A DNA stretch of 64,000 nt, taken from the NCBI RefSeq assembly GCF_024498175.1, contig NZ_CP101823.1, positions 496,001 through 560,000 on the forward strand, written 5' to 3'. Every line of letters begins with the position of its first letter. Position 1 is the stretch's first letter. Positions 34,709 through 44,063 of the stretch are shown one piece after another. The position numbers were made by a program, and so were the translations under genes. The notes below the pieces were generated by a model. That model was not told the origin of the DNA. It made no database searches and saw only the letters and a list, made by a program, of their open reading frames with translations. This DNA comes from Haloplanus salinarum. Lineage in GTDB: Archaea > Halobacteriota > Halobacteria > Halobacteriales > Haloferacaceae.

Positions 34709-36762
34709 CAGAAGAGTACGTCCAGGCGTTCGTCCACGAGAGCGAAGAGCAGTTGACCGACCTGAACAACTCGCTGCTGGCACTGGAGTCCGATCCGGAC
34801 GACCAGGAAGCGATGGACGACATCTTCCGGACCGCCCACACCCTGAAGGGGAACTTCGGGGCGATGGGCTACGACGACGCCAGCGACCTGGCCCACGCCA
34901 TCGAGGACCTCCTTGACGAGCTCCGCGAGGGCGCGATGGAGGTGACTCCCGAGGTGATGGACCTGGTGTTCGCCGGCGTCGACCGACTCGAACTCGCCGT
35001 CGAATCCATCGACGAGGACGGCACCGTCGACGTCGAGACGGCGGACCTAGAGGACGACATCCGGACCGTCCTCGAGGAGGGGGCCGCCGGGAGTGGCGAC
35101 GCCGGGGACGACACCGGCGGGGAAGACGATGCCGACGGCGGGGACGCCGCGGACGGGGACGCCGACCAGGTCGACACGTTCGACGTCCGCATCGAGGTCG
35201 GCGAGTCGGAGATGGAAGGCGTCGACGGGATGCTCGTCCTCGAAGCCGTCCGTGAGGAGTTCGATCTGGTGTCGACGACGCCCGGGACCGAGGCCATCGA
35301 GGACGGCGAGTACGAGGGAGGGTTCGACCTCGTCGTCGCCTCGACGACCGCCGACGAACTGCGCTCGACGCTCGACCGGGTCTCGGCCATCGAGGACGCC
35401 GAGATCGTACAGGCGGGGACCGAGACGGCCGACGACGACGGTACGGACGACGACGCGGCCGACGACGACGGTACGGACGACGACGCGGCCGACGGCGACG
35501 ACGCGGACGACGACGCGGCCGACGGCGACGACGCGGACGACGACGCGGGCGACGAGGCGGCCGACGGCGACGACGCGGGCGACGAGGCGGCCGACGGCGA
35601 CGCGGGAAGCGCCAACGGCTCCTCCCGCGAGATCAGTTCCGTCCGCGTCGATGTGGACCAGCTGGACGACCTGCACGGGCTGGTCGAACAGCTCGTCACC
35701 AGCCGGATCAAGCTCCGGCGTGCCGTCGACGACGGCGACGTGGGGAGCGCGACGGACACGCTCGGCGAACTCGACAAGATCACCGGCAACCTCCAGAACA
35801 CGGTGATGGATATGCGGCTGATCCCGATGCGGAAGGTGATCAGCAAGTTCCCGCGCCTGGTCCGTGACCTGGCCCGCGAACAGGAGAAGGAGATCGACTT
35901 CCGGATGGAGGGACAGGACATCGAACTCGACCGGACGATCCTCACGGAGATCAGCGATCCGCTGATGCACATCCTCCGGAACGCCGTCGACCACGGCATC
36001 GAACCGCCCGCGGAGCGCGAGCGGGCGGGCAAGGACCGCGAGGGCGCCATCGAACTCCGGGCGAGTCGCGAGCGCGACCACGTCACCATCACCGTCGAGG
36101 ACGACGGCCGCGGGCTGGACGTGGACGAACTCCGGGAGAAGGCCCTGGAGAAGGGCGTCCGCTCGGAGGCGGAGCTCGATTCGATGGAGGATTCGGAGGT
36201 GTACGACTTGGTCTTCCACCCCGGGTTCTCCACCGCCGACGAGGTGACGGACGTGAGCGGCCGTGGCGTCGGCATGGACGTGGTCCACAGCACGGTCAAG
36301 CAGCTCGACGGCTCGGTGAACGTCGAGAGCGAGTACGGCGAGGGGACGACCGTCACCCTCCGGCTCCCGGTAACCGTCGCCATCGTCAAGGTGCTGTTCG
36401 TCGAGGTCGGCGACGAGGAGTACGGCATCCCCATCAAGAACATCGACGAGGTGAGCCGGGTGCCCACGGTCAAGACGATCAACGAGGAGCCGATGATCGA
36501 ACACGACGACGACATCTACCCGGTGGTCGACCTGGCGGACGAACTCGCCGTCCCCGGCGAGACGAAAAACGGCGACGGCATGTTGCTCCGCATCCGGAAG
36601 TCGGAGCGCCGCGCCGCGCTTCGTTGTGACGCCGTGAACAAACAGGAGGAGGTGGTCGTCAAACCGCTCGAAGGGGTCCTCAGTGGGATTCCGGGGCTCA
36701 GCGGGACGGCGGTCCTCGGCGACGGCAACATCGTCCCCATCCTCGACGTGGTGACGCTGTAA
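34705..36762 (+). CDS. cheA: CheA chemotaxis histidine kinase
   Basis: 685 residues. HPt domain with phospho-His45 in FRTAHTLKGNFGAMGYD, a P2-like region (about 155-240), a long Asp/Ala linker (about 240-300), dimerisation domain (SSVRVDVDQLDDLHGLVEQL), HATPase domain (ILRNAVDHGIEPP, VEDDGRGLD, GRGVGMDVV) and a C-terminal CheW-like domain. It phosphorylates CheY and CheB in response to transducers. The start overlaps cheB by four bases (ATGA, 34705-34708). Confidence 0.96.
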   Translation: MTEEYVQAFVHESEEQLTDLNNSLLALESDPDDQEAMDDIFRTAHTLKGNFGAMGYDDASDLAHAIEDLLDELREGAMEVTPEVMDLVFAGVDRLELAVESIDEDGTVDVETADLEDDIRTVLEEGAAGSGDAGDDTGGEDDADGGDAADGDADQVDTFDVRIEVGESEMEGVDGMLVLEAVREEFDLVSTTPGTEAIEDGEYEGGFDLVVASTTADELRSTLDRVSAIEDAEIVQAGTETADDDGTDDDAADDDGTDDDAADGDDADDDAADGDDADDDAGDEAADGDDAGDEAADGDAGSANGSSREISSVRVDVDQLDDLHGLVEQLVTSRIKLRRAVDDGDVGSATDTLGELDKITGNLQNTVMDMRLIPMRKVISKFPRLVRDLAREQEKEIDFRMEGQDIELDRTILTEISDPLMHILRNAVDHGIEPPAERERAGKDREGAIELRASRERDHVTITVEDDGRGLDVDELREKALEKGVRSEAELDSMEDSEVYDLVFHPGFSTADEVTDVSGRGVGMDVVHSTVKQLDGSVNVESEYGEGTTVTLRLPVTVAIVKVLFVEVGDEEYGIPIKNIDEVSRVPTVKTINEEPMIEHDDDIYPVVDLADELAVPGETKNGDGMLLRIRKSERRAALRCDAVNKQEEVVVKPLEGVLSGIPGLSGTAVLGDGNIVPILDVVTL
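35425..35610 (+). repeat. Asp/Ala-rich repeat linker in cheA
   Basis: Near-perfect short repeats encode runs such as DDDAADGDDADDD and GDEAADGDDA between the P2-like and dimerisation domains. Successive 24- to 30-bp units are almost identical, so linker length may vary between strains while staying in frame. Confidence 0.85.
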
Positions 36763-36766
36763 GCCG

Positions 36767-37582
36767 ATGAGTTCGAACTCCGCGGACAGCGAGGCCTTCG
36801 AGCGCCTCCTCGCGCATCTGGAGCGACAGCTGGACTTCGAGTCTTCCTACTACAACGAGTCGTACCTGGACCGGCGGATCTCGGCGCGCATGCGGCGCCG
36901 GGACGTCGACTCCTACGACGCCTACCTGGACCTCGTGCGGTCCGACCCGGAGGAACCGACGGCGCTGCTCGACTCGCTGAGCATCAACGTGACCAGCTTC
37001 TACCGTAACCCGGAGGCCTGGGAACCGATCCGGGAGGTGCTCCGCGAGGTGACGAGCGGCCGCGGCCGGGCGACCGTCTGGAGCGCGCCCTGCTCGGACG
37101 GCCGCGAGCCCTACTCGGTCGCGATGCTCGCGCTCGACGACGACGAGGTGTCGACCCGGCGCCTGGACATCGTCGGGAGCGACATCAACGCCGACGTGCT
37201 GGAGCGGGCCCGTGAGGGGATCTATCAGACCACCAAGACCCGCGACGTGGCCGAGGAGCTCGAACCGCTCGACGACGCCGCGTCCTACGTCGACCGCGAC
37301 GGCGACCAGTTCGCCGTCCGCGACGAGGTGAAAGACCTCGTCACCTTCGAACAACACGACCTGATCGCCGACGAACCGAAACGGAACGTCGACCTCGTAC
37401 TCTGTCGGAACCTCCTCATCTATATCAACGCGGAATCCAAACGTGCGGTCGTGGACACCGTGCTCTCGTCGCTTCGCGACGGCGGCTACCTCGTCATCGG
37501 GATGACCGAGACGCTGCCGCGCGAGAGCCGACCGCAGGTCGAAACGGTGGACAAACGAAGACGGGTGTATCGACGGACCTGA
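36767..37582 (+). CDS. cheR: CheR chemoreceptor methyltransferase
   Basis: 271 residues. N-terminal helical CheR domain (YYNESYLDRRISARMRRRDVDSY), then the SAM-binding domain with WSAPCSDGREPYSVAML, the Asp in IVGSDINADVLERA, VDLVLCRNLLIYI and GGYLVIGMTETLP. It methylates glutamates on transducers with S-adenosylmethionine, opposing CheB. It follows cheA by 4 bp and precedes the HEAT gene by 2 bp. Confidence 0.95.
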   Translation: MSSNSADSEAFERLLAHLERQLDFESSYYNESYLDRRISARMRRRDVDSYDAYLDLVRSDPEEPTALLDSLSINVTSFYRNPEAWEPIREVLREVTSGRGRATVWSAPCSDGREPYSVAMLALDDDEVSTRRLDIVGSDINADVLERAREGIYQTTKTRDVAEELEPLDDAASYVDRDGDQFAVRDEVKDLVTFEQHDLIADEPKRNVDLVLCRNLLIYINAESKRAVVDTVLSSLRDGGYLVIGMTETLPRESRPQVETVDKRRRVYRRT

Positions 37583-37584
37583 CA

Positions 37585-38802
37585 ATGTCTCTCTACCAGC
37601 TCGAAAAGGACGAGGACGTCGACTCCCTGCTCGATCACCTCAAGCTCAGCGACTCCCCGACGATCCGGACGCGGGCCGCGGAGATACTGGGCGACGTCGT
37701 CGGCGACGAACCGCAGGCCGTCGACGCGCTGGTGAACGCCGCCCGGACGGACGACGACGAGGACGTCCGGGGGGCCGCCATCGACGCCCTCGACGCCATC
37801 GGGCCCGACGCCATCGAGCGACTGATCGCCGAGATGGCCGGCGTCGACACCGACGGTGGCGCCGACTGGGTGCGCGCCGAGGCGTTCGTCGAGACGCTGT
37901 CGGCCGACCGCCCGGAGCTCCGGATGGCGGCGGCGAACGCGCTCCGGCGCCTCGCCGACCCCGGGACGCTCCCGGCGCTGGTCGACACGCTCGACGACCC
38001 GAACCCTGGGGTGCGGGCCCGCGTGGCGCGGGCCTGCGGGAGCGTCGGCGACGAGCGGGCGGCCGACGCGTTGGCCGCACGGCTCGACGACCCCGCGAGC
38101 CGCGTGCGCCGCGAGGCGGCCGACGCCCTGGCGGCCATCGGCACCGAACGGGCCCTCTCGCCCCTGCTCGACGCCACCACGGACGAGAACGAGGAGGTGC
38201 GGTACGCGGCGGTCATGGCCCTCGGTGGCTACCAGGGGCCGGAGGCCATCGACCCGCTGATCTCGGCGCTGGACGACGACGTCGGCGTGGTTCGGCGGGC
38301 GGCGGTCTTCTCGATCATCGAACTGCTCGCGGCGGCCCCGACCGAGCAGAGCCACCGTATCCGTGAGACGGTCGTCGACCGCCTCGAATCGGCCGATCGG
38401 AGCGTCGTCAACCCGCTCGTCGAACTCCTCACGGAGAGCGACCAGCCACGCGAGCGGCGGAACGCAGCGTGGCTCCTCGGGCGCGTGGCCGACGAGACGG
38501 GCCGCGCCGACGCAGTCGAGGCCCTGGTCGACGCCCTCGACGCCGACGACGGGACGACCGCCCAGTTCGCCGCGACCAGCCTCGTCGAACTGGGCGGCCG
38601 GAGCGTCGAGGACGCGCTCCTCGACCTGCTCGAAGACGGCGAGGTGGCCGACGCCGCCCGATCGAAGGCGGTGTTCGTCCTCGGGAAGGTCGGCGGCGAA
38701 CGCGCCCGCGACGAACTCGAGGCGCTGCTCGACCGGAGCGACGACGAGGAGGTCCGCAAACAGGTCTTCTCGGCGCTGTCCAAACTCGGAGGGCGACGCT
38801 GA
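37585..38802 (+). CDS. HEAT/PBS-lyase repeat protein of the che operon
   Basis: 405 residues made of about a dozen HEAT-like helical repeats (units such as VRGAAIDALDAIGPDAIERLI, VRRAAVFSIIELL). No enzyme motif. Its place between cheR and cheF1 matches OE2401F of Halobacterium salinarum, reported (from memory, Schlesner and colleagues) to interact with Che and archaellum proteins together with two CheF proteins. A scaffold linking CheY signalling to the motor is likely. It ends immediately before the cheF1 ATG. Confidence 0.85.
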   Translation: MSLYQLEKDEDVDSLLDHLKLSDSPTIRTRAAEILGDVVGDEPQAVDALVNAARTDDDEDVRGAAIDALDAIGPDAIERLIAEMAGVDTDGGADWVRAEAFVETLSADRPELRMAAANALRRLADPGTLPALVDTLDDPNPGVRARVARACGSVGDERAADALAARLDDPASRVRREAADALAAIGTERALSPLLDATTDENEEVRYAAVMALGGYQGPEAIDPLISALDDDVGVVRRAAVFSIIELLAAAPTEQSHRIRETVVDRLESADRSVVNPLVELLTESDQPRERRNAAWLLGRVADETGRADAVEALVDALDADDGTTAQFAATSLVELGGRSVEDALLDLLEDGEVADAARSKAVFVLGKVGGERARDELEALLDRSDDEEVRKQVFSALSKLGGRR

Positions 38803-39669
38803 ATGAGCGAAGGGGAGCGAAAGATCGTCGACACGCGCGGGAAGTTCACGATGGTCGTCAAGGACGGCCGGGAACTGAACGACGCGGAGTGGACCGGCGG
38901 TCGCATCCTCCTCTCGAACAAGCGGCTGATCCTGGCCCGATCGGACGGTAAGCGGACGATCCCGCTGAAGCAGATTCGGAGCCTCGAAGGCCGTAACGAC
39001 GTGAATCAGCTCGTCGCGAAGGTCTCCGGCTACGTCAGCCTCCAGCTTTCGACCGGCGACGTGTTGCTCGTCTCCGCCGAGGATCCCGAGTCGTTCGAGC
39101 GCATGCTCTATCGTGCGCTGCTCGACCGGACGGTCGTCCTCGCGCGCCACCCCGCGGTCGAGGGCGGCGTGGTCACGGACGTCGAGTGGGAGAAAGCGCG
39201 CCTGAAGATCGGCGAGGGTTCGGTCGACATCGCCATCGCCGACGGCTCGTTCGTCGAAATCGACCTCGACGACATCGGCTCGATGGAGGCCAACGAGCGG
39301 TCGGTCAAGGGCGAGGACCGTCGGGTGCTGGAGGTCGAACACAGTCAGGAGGGCACGAGCGTCCAGACGTACATCTCCGGCACCACCCGCCGGTGTTCGA
39401 TCCTCGAGACGCTCCTGCGGAAAGGGGAGAGCCGGAGCGAGATCGGCGTCGACCTCACCGAGCGACAGAACGAGGTGTTGATGGCGCTTTACTCAGGCGT
39501 CTCACCGTTCGAGATCCCCGACTTCCTCGGGATGGACGTCGACGAGGTCGAGGAGGTGTTCGACCGCCTGATCGAACTCGAGGTGATCGAGGAGATCCGC
39601 ACCCGACGGGAGGTCGCGCTCAACGCCCGCGGCCGCAACATCGCCAGCGAGGCGATGAACGACCAGTAG
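38803..39669 (+). CDS. cheF: CheF taxis protein (cheF1)
   Basis: 288 residues, matching archaea-specific CheF (DUF439), which connects CheY to the archaellum motor. It begins with a beta-rich domain (EWTGGRILLSNKRLILARSDGKRTIPLKQI), and a C-terminal helix-turn-helix-like region follows (LTERQNEVLMALYSGVSPFEIPDFLGMDVDEVEEVFDRLIEL). Last gene of the cheB operon, convergent with a second cheF on the minus strand across element R5. The two-CheF, head-to-tail arrangement matches Halobacterium OE2402F/OE2404R. Confidence 0.88.
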   Translation: MSEGERKIVDTRGKFTMVVKDGRELNDAEWTGGRILLSNKRLILARSDGKRTIPLKQIRSLEGRNDVNQLVAKVSGYVSLQLSTGDVLLVSAEDPESFERMLYRALLDRTVVLARHPAVEGGVVTDVEWEKARLKIGEGSVDIAIADGSFVEIDLDDIGSMEANERSVKGEDRRVLEVEHSQEGTSVQTYISGTTRRCSILETLLRKGESRSEIGVDLTERQNEVLMALYSGVSPFEIPDFLGMDVDEVEEVFDRLIELEVIEEIRTRREVALNARGRNIASEAMNDQ

Positions 39670-39753
39670 TCATAGGGGTTATCGTAACTGTCCATAGGTT
39701 CTCGCCGGGACGACCCGGCGAGAACCTATGATGACTTCCGATAATTCCTATCA
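39670..39753. repeat. Palindromic element R5 (divergent stem)
   Basis: 84 bp between the convergent cheF genes. It starts directly after the cheF1 stop and its far end supplies the cheF2 stop (TGATAG read on the minus strand). Termini resemble R1-R4 (TCATAGGGGTTATCGTAACT against TCATACGGATTACTGTAACT in R3). The core is different: a perfect 17-bp stem, CATAGGTTCTCGCCGGG, around a 4-base loop. Confidence 0.85.
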
Positions 39754-40620
39754 GTTGTTGACCTCTTCGAGCCGGCTGTTCACGACGACCCGCCCCTTGG
39801 GCGTCAGTTCGGTCCCCTCGTCGCCGTCGACGACGAGTTCCTTCTCCCGGAGGCCGTTGAGGACCATCGTCGTCTGGCTCGCGTCGGCGGCGACCACCTC
39901 CAGCGGGTCGACGCCCTCGCCCGCCGAGTAGATGGCGAGCAACACCTGCACCTCCTCGTCGGAGAGCGACACGTCCGAGAGCGACTCGACGATGTCGCTG
40001 TACTCCAGCCGGAGGTAGCGGCCGAGGAGGTTCATCACCCGATCGGAGGAGAGTGCGACCACGGAGACGAGCGAGGTGGTGCGCGGCACGTGGCTGACCG
40101 ACAGCGCCGGCCGCGACTCGCCGCCGAGCGTCCGGCGCTCCTTCTCGAAGTTCGTCACCGTCGCCAGGTCGATGGTGAACGAGCCGTCGCCGCTGTCGAA
40201 GCTGAGCGTCCCGTCGTTGACGGTGAGTCGCGCCTGTTTGGCCGGCGAATCGACGACCCGTCCGCCGCGCCGGGCGGGATGTTCGACCGTCACTTCCCGG
40301 CCGTTCAGGTGGGCCTTGAAGAGGACGGTGGCGAACTTCTCGATGGTGTCCCCGTCGCCCTCGACGACGGCCATCCGGCGGCCGCTGTCCGTGTTGTAGG
40401 CGATGGTGACGGTGTCGCTGAAGAACCCCCGCATCTCGGGCGGGACGTGCCCCACTGACACGTCGAACATCGCTCCCATGGGGATGGTCACCTTGTCGTC
40501 CTCGCCGGCCAGGACGAGCCGTTTGGGGCTCAGCATGATCCGGCCCCGGACCGGTTCGCTCCGGTCCATGTCCGTCAGGTAGAACCGGCCGACGAAGTCG
40601 GCGATGACGCGTTCGCTCAC
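39751..40620 (-). CDS. cheF: CheF taxis protein (cheF2)
   Basis: 289 residues, a paralogue of cheF1 with the same two-part layout: PVRGRIMLSPKRLVLAGEDDKVTIPMGAMFDVSVG in the N-terminal beta region and a C-terminal SLSDEEVQVLLAIYSAGEGVDPLEVVAADASQTTMVLNGL helical region. It lies 21 bp after arlJ and is thus the last gene of the arl operon. A role as a CheY-motor adaptor is inferred from family and position. Confidence 0.87.
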   Translation of the reverse strand: MSERVIADFVGRFYLTDMDRSEPVRGRIMLSPKRLVLAGEDDKVTIPMGAMFDVSVGHVPPEMRGFFSDTVTIAYNTDSGRRMAVVEGDGDTIEKFATVLFKAHLNGREVTVEHPARRGGRVVDSPAKQARLTVNDGTLSFDSGDGSFTIDLATVTNFEKERRTLGGESRPALSVSHVPRTTSLVSVVALSSDRVMNLLGRYLRLEYSDIVESLSDVSLSDEEVQVLLAIYSAGEGVDPLEVVAADASQTTMVLNGLREKELVVDGDEGTELTPKGRVVVNSRLEEVNN

Positions 40621-40641
40621 GCCGCCACCTCCGACGGTCGG

Positions 40642-42387
40642 TCACACATCCAGGAGTCCCCCCACGACGGACATGGTCAAGACGGCGACGAGACAGCCGA
40701 TCCAGGTGAGCATGACGAAATGTAGGAGCGCGTTGGCCTTGTGCCCACCGTCGACGGTGCGGATGATGAGCGCGGAGAGCACGGCGTTGATCATCACGAC
40801 CCCGAGTAGCAGGAACTGGATGACCGGGAGGTCGTACACCTCGGTGTGGATGAGCTGGGCGGCGCTGAACTGCGAGGAGGTGGAGAGATCGAGCGACATG
40901 CCGGCGAGGATGTCGACAATTTTGAACCCGATGAAGAAGGCGAAGGAGGAGGCCGCGGTGATCCCGTACAACAGGCCGATCATCGTGACCGTGGCCTGTT
41001 GGCGCTGTTGTCGGAGCTGGTTGACGTGGTTCATGTTCTCGCTGATGAGTTCGCCGAGCTGTTTGGGTTCGCCCCCCATCTGTCTGCCGACGAGATACAT
41101 CTCGCTGAACTTCTGGATGAGGTACGAGCGCGTGTTGGCGGTGAAATACTCCCAGGCTCGGTCGGGTTCCAGCCGCATGTTCAGCCGCTTGAACAGGTCG
41201 TCGACGTCGCCGGTGAGCGGCCCGAAGTCCTTCTTCCGGAGGGTCTTGAGCACGGCCGTGGTGGTGGACTGTTTCGCCGTCTCGCTCGCCCCGAGCGCCC
41301 GGATGAAACTCGGGAACTCGTCGTCGCGGGCCTTGATCCGCTCCTCCTGGATCCGGAACACGACCCCCGGAATGGCGAGTGGCGTGACCGGGATGGCCAT
41401 GTAGATGGGTCGCGGCAGGGACGCCACGGGGAGCAGGTCGGTTATTCCCGGCCCGATCCGGAACAGGTCACCCGCGACGAGGGCGATCAGCACCATCGAG
41501 AGCAGTCCGCCGGCGGCGAGGCTGGCGATCATCGACCACTCGCCGTCCGGGCGGATCTCGTCGGGGTAGTACCAGATCGGGTCGTACGGCGACATCGTCC
41601 GGATGACGAGGAAGAAGCCGATCTGGATGAACGCGTAGAGCACGATGACGGCACCGACGGTCATCGTCGGGTTCGTCCCCGTGAGGATGGGCAGGACGAT
41701 GGCGAACACGAGCGCGAAGGTCATCGAGAGCACCATCGACATGTAGAGGTCCTTCATGACCTCCAAGTTGTCGAGGGTGCTCTCGTACATCGTCACGTAG
41801 TTCTGGATCATCACCTGCTGTTCGCTGAGGAGGAACTCGCTGAGTTCCTGGCCGGCGTTGACGGTGTAGGCGAGCCGTTCGAAGAAGTCCGCGAGCGGAT
41901 CGCTGGGGATCTGCCGCGCCCGTCGCCGGCAGGCGTCGTCGAGGCTCTGGTTCCACGTGTCGACGAGTTCGACCACCCGGCCGACCTCGGTCGCCAGCGC
42001 GCCGTACTCCTCCTCCTCGGCCAGTTTGCGGAACACCTCCATGCGGTCGATGTTCGTCGTCGACAGCACCGTCATGTGTGTCATCATGAGGTGGTACTGG
42101 TTCTCCATCTCGACGCGCTCCTGACTGACGAGCAGTTTCGGGTAGGCGACGGCCGCCACGAGGACGAGGCCGCCGAGGAGGGGCACGGGGAGCCGCACCG
42201 ACAGCGGCAACTCGACGAAGACGGCGACGGCGACGGTGCCGAGGAAAAACAGCGCCGACGGGAGCACGATGAACAGGAGGTACCGCGACAGCTCCATGTC
42301 CATCCGGTGGTAGGCGTCGACGATGGACGCGAGCGTCTCGGAGGCGGTGATCTCCGTGTCGTTCGTCGCGGCTGGTTCGGATGCCAT
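40642..42387 (-). CDS. arlJ: ArlJ (FlaJ) archaellum membrane platform
   Basis: 581 residues, the usual haloarchaeal length. Hydrophobic helices near residues 38-55 and 65-80, a cluster in the middle (from about 215) and several at the C-terminus surround two cytoplasmic T2SSF-type domains (QIPSDPLADFFERLAYTVNAGQELSEFL and the second around MRLEPDRAWEYFTANTRSYLIQKFSEMYLVGRQMGG). It is the membrane core on which ArlI acts. It overlaps arlI by one base (42387). Confidence 0.95.
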   Translation of the reverse strand: MASEPAATNDTEITASETLASIVDAYHRMDMELSRYLLFIVLPSALFFLGTVAVAVFVELPLSVRLPVPLLGGLVLVAAVAYPKLLVSQERVEMENQYHLMMTHMTVLSTTNIDRMEVFRKLAEEEEYGALATEVGRVVELVDTWNQSLDDACRRRARQIPSDPLADFFERLAYTVNAGQELSEFLLSEQQVMIQNYVTMYESTLDNLEVMKDLYMSMVLSMTFALVFAIVLPILTGTNPTMTVGAVIVLYAFIQIGFFLVIRTMSPYDPIWYYPDEIRPDGEWSMIASLAAGGLLSMVLIALVAGDLFRIGPGITDLLPVASLPRPIYMAIPVTPLAIPGVVFRIQEERIKARDDEFPSFIRALGASETAKQSTTTAVLKTLRKKDFGPLTGDVDDLFKRLNMRLEPDRAWEYFTANTRSYLIQKFSEMYLVGRQMGGEPKQLGELISENMNHVNQLRQQRQQATVTMIGLLYGITAASSFAFFIGFKIVDILAGMSLDLSTSSQFSAAQLIHTEVYDLPVIQFLLLGVVMINAVLSALIIRTVDGGHKANALLHFVMLTWIGCLVAVLTMSVVGGLLDV

Positions 42388-44060
42388 TATCGGTGGATAT
42401 CGAAGGGGAGTCCCTCGACGCCGTCACGCTGGAACGACTCGATGGCCTCGTTGACCTCGTGGTAGCCGAGGATGTTCTCCTCGATCATGCGCTCGATCAG
42501 TCGCGCCCGGAAGTCGAGGTCGTCGTAGATCTCCCGAGTGTCGGCGTAGCCGAGCAGGGTCGCGATCTGCTCTTCGAGCACGTAGGAGTTGTTCATCCCT
42601 TGGAAGACGATTTCGTCCTCGACGGGGTCCCAGCTGAACACCTGGCGGGTGACGACCCCGTCCATCTCCTTGGAGTAGCCCTCGATCTCCTGGACGCTCG
42701 TCACCCGGCGCAACACGTCGTCACCCTGCTTGACGCGGTTCTGGAACAGCGCCACGTCGGCGTTGTCCATGAACGGCTCGGGGACGTTGATCGGATCGCC
42801 GGTGAACCGCTGGATCATCGAGACGATGTCGGAGGCGTGGAAGGTCAGCATGACCGGGTGCCCGGTCTGGGCGGCCTGGAACGCCATCCGCCCCTCCTCC
42901 CCACGGACCTCGCCCACGATGATGTAGTCGGGACGGGATCGCAACGCCGCGGCGACGAGGTCGAACATGTCCACGTCCGAGTCCTCCTCGCCGCCGCCCT
43001 CGCGGGTGAGGAGCTGTTGCCACGTGTCGTGTGGCGGGAGCACCTCGGCGGTGTCCTCCGCGGTGTAGATCTTCGAGTCGCGGGGGATGAACGACATGAT
43101 CGTGTTGAGCGTCGTCGTCTTCCCCGACGCCGTCTCGCCGACGACGAACACCGTCTGTTCGTTCTCCAGACAGAGCCAGAGGTAGGCGACGAGCTTCGGC
43201 GAGAGCGTCCCCCACTTGGTGATCTGGTTGATCGAGAGCGGCGTCTCGTCGCCCTGGCGGATGGTGAGGCTCGGCCCCTGGACGCTCACGTCGTCGGAGT
43301 AGATGACGTTCAGGCGGGAGCCGTCGGGGAGCGTCGAGTCGACGATGGGGTTCGAGTCCGAGACGGGGTCGCCGATGCGCTCGCCCATACTCCGGATCCA
43401 GGAGTCGAACTGCTCCGGCGTGCCGAAGTCGACGGTGGTCTCGATCAGGCCGTACGTGCCGTGGTCGACGTAACACTGGTGGGGGCCGATGACGTGGATG
43501 TCCTCGTTGGCCGGGTCGCGCATCACCGGTTCGAGCGGTCCCAGCCCGACGATGTCGCGGTTGAGCCGGTAGCGGATGTTCTCGTAGGTCTGCTCGCTGA
43601 CGCGGTAGTCGCCGAGGCCGAGGAACCGTTTGAGGCGGTCGATCCAGTAGCGGAGGCCGCTCCGGTCCCGGTCGATGGTCGTCGTCTCCTGGAGCAACTC
43701 CTCGATCCGGTCGTCGTACTCCGACTCCTCCTCCGGGACGGCCTTGCTGACGCTGCGGTCCAGCAACTCGTCCCGGATCTTCCCGAACAGGCTCCGCTCC
43801 TCGCCCGAGAGGGAGGGCTCGATGGCGTAATACTTCATATCCTGACCCAGGTCGCCGTAGATGTGACAGTAGATCGGCCCCCCGATGGGATAGAGGACGT
43901 TCGGACGGCTGGTCTCGTACTCTCCCGACGGCTCGTCGATGAGTAGCGGGAACTCGCCGGTGATCTGCTTGAACTTCTTCAGGTGATCGCGGAGGTGGGG
44001 CCGCTGGGCCGCGATCTGTTTGAGTTCGTCCGATGGGGTGGCGGTTCCGAGTTCAGTCAT
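42387..44060 (-). CDS. arlI: ArlI (FlaI) archaellum motor ATPase
   Basis: 557 residues. Walker A GETASGKTTTLN, Asp box around KIYTAEDTAEVLP, His box and Walker B region RPDYIIVGEVRGEEGRMAFQAAQTGHP. A type II/IV secretion ATPase that drives both archaellum assembly and rotation. The N-terminal 200 residues hold the family's three-helix and beta domain. It follows arlH by 3 bp in the operon. Confidence 0.96.
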   Translation of the reverse strand: MTELGTATPSDELKQIAAQRPHLRDHLKKFKQITGEFPLLIDEPSGEYETSRPNVLYPIGGPIYCHIYGDLGQDMKYYAIEPSLSGEERSLFGKIRDELLDRSVSKAVPEEESEYDDRIEELLQETTTIDRDRSGLRYWIDRLKRFLGLGDYRVSEQTYENIRYRLNRDIVGLGPLEPVMRDPANEDIHVIGPHQCYVDHGTYGLIETTVDFGTPEQFDSWIRSMGERIGDPVSDSNPIVDSTLPDGSRLNVIYSDDVSVQGPSLTIRQGDETPLSINQITKWGTLSPKLVAYLWLCLENEQTVFVVGETASGKTTTLNTIMSFIPRDSKIYTAEDTAEVLPPHDTWQQLLTREGGGEEDSDVDMFDLVAAALRSRPDYIIVGEVRGEEGRMAFQAAQTGHPVMLTFHASDIVSMIQRFTGDPINVPEPFMDNADVALFQNRVKQGDDVLRRVTSVQEIEGYSKEMDGVVTRQVFSWDPVEDEIVFQGMNNSYVLEEQIATLLGYADTREIYDDLDFRARLIERMIEENILGYHEVNEAIESFQRDGVEGLPFDIHR

Positions 44061-44063
44061 GGT

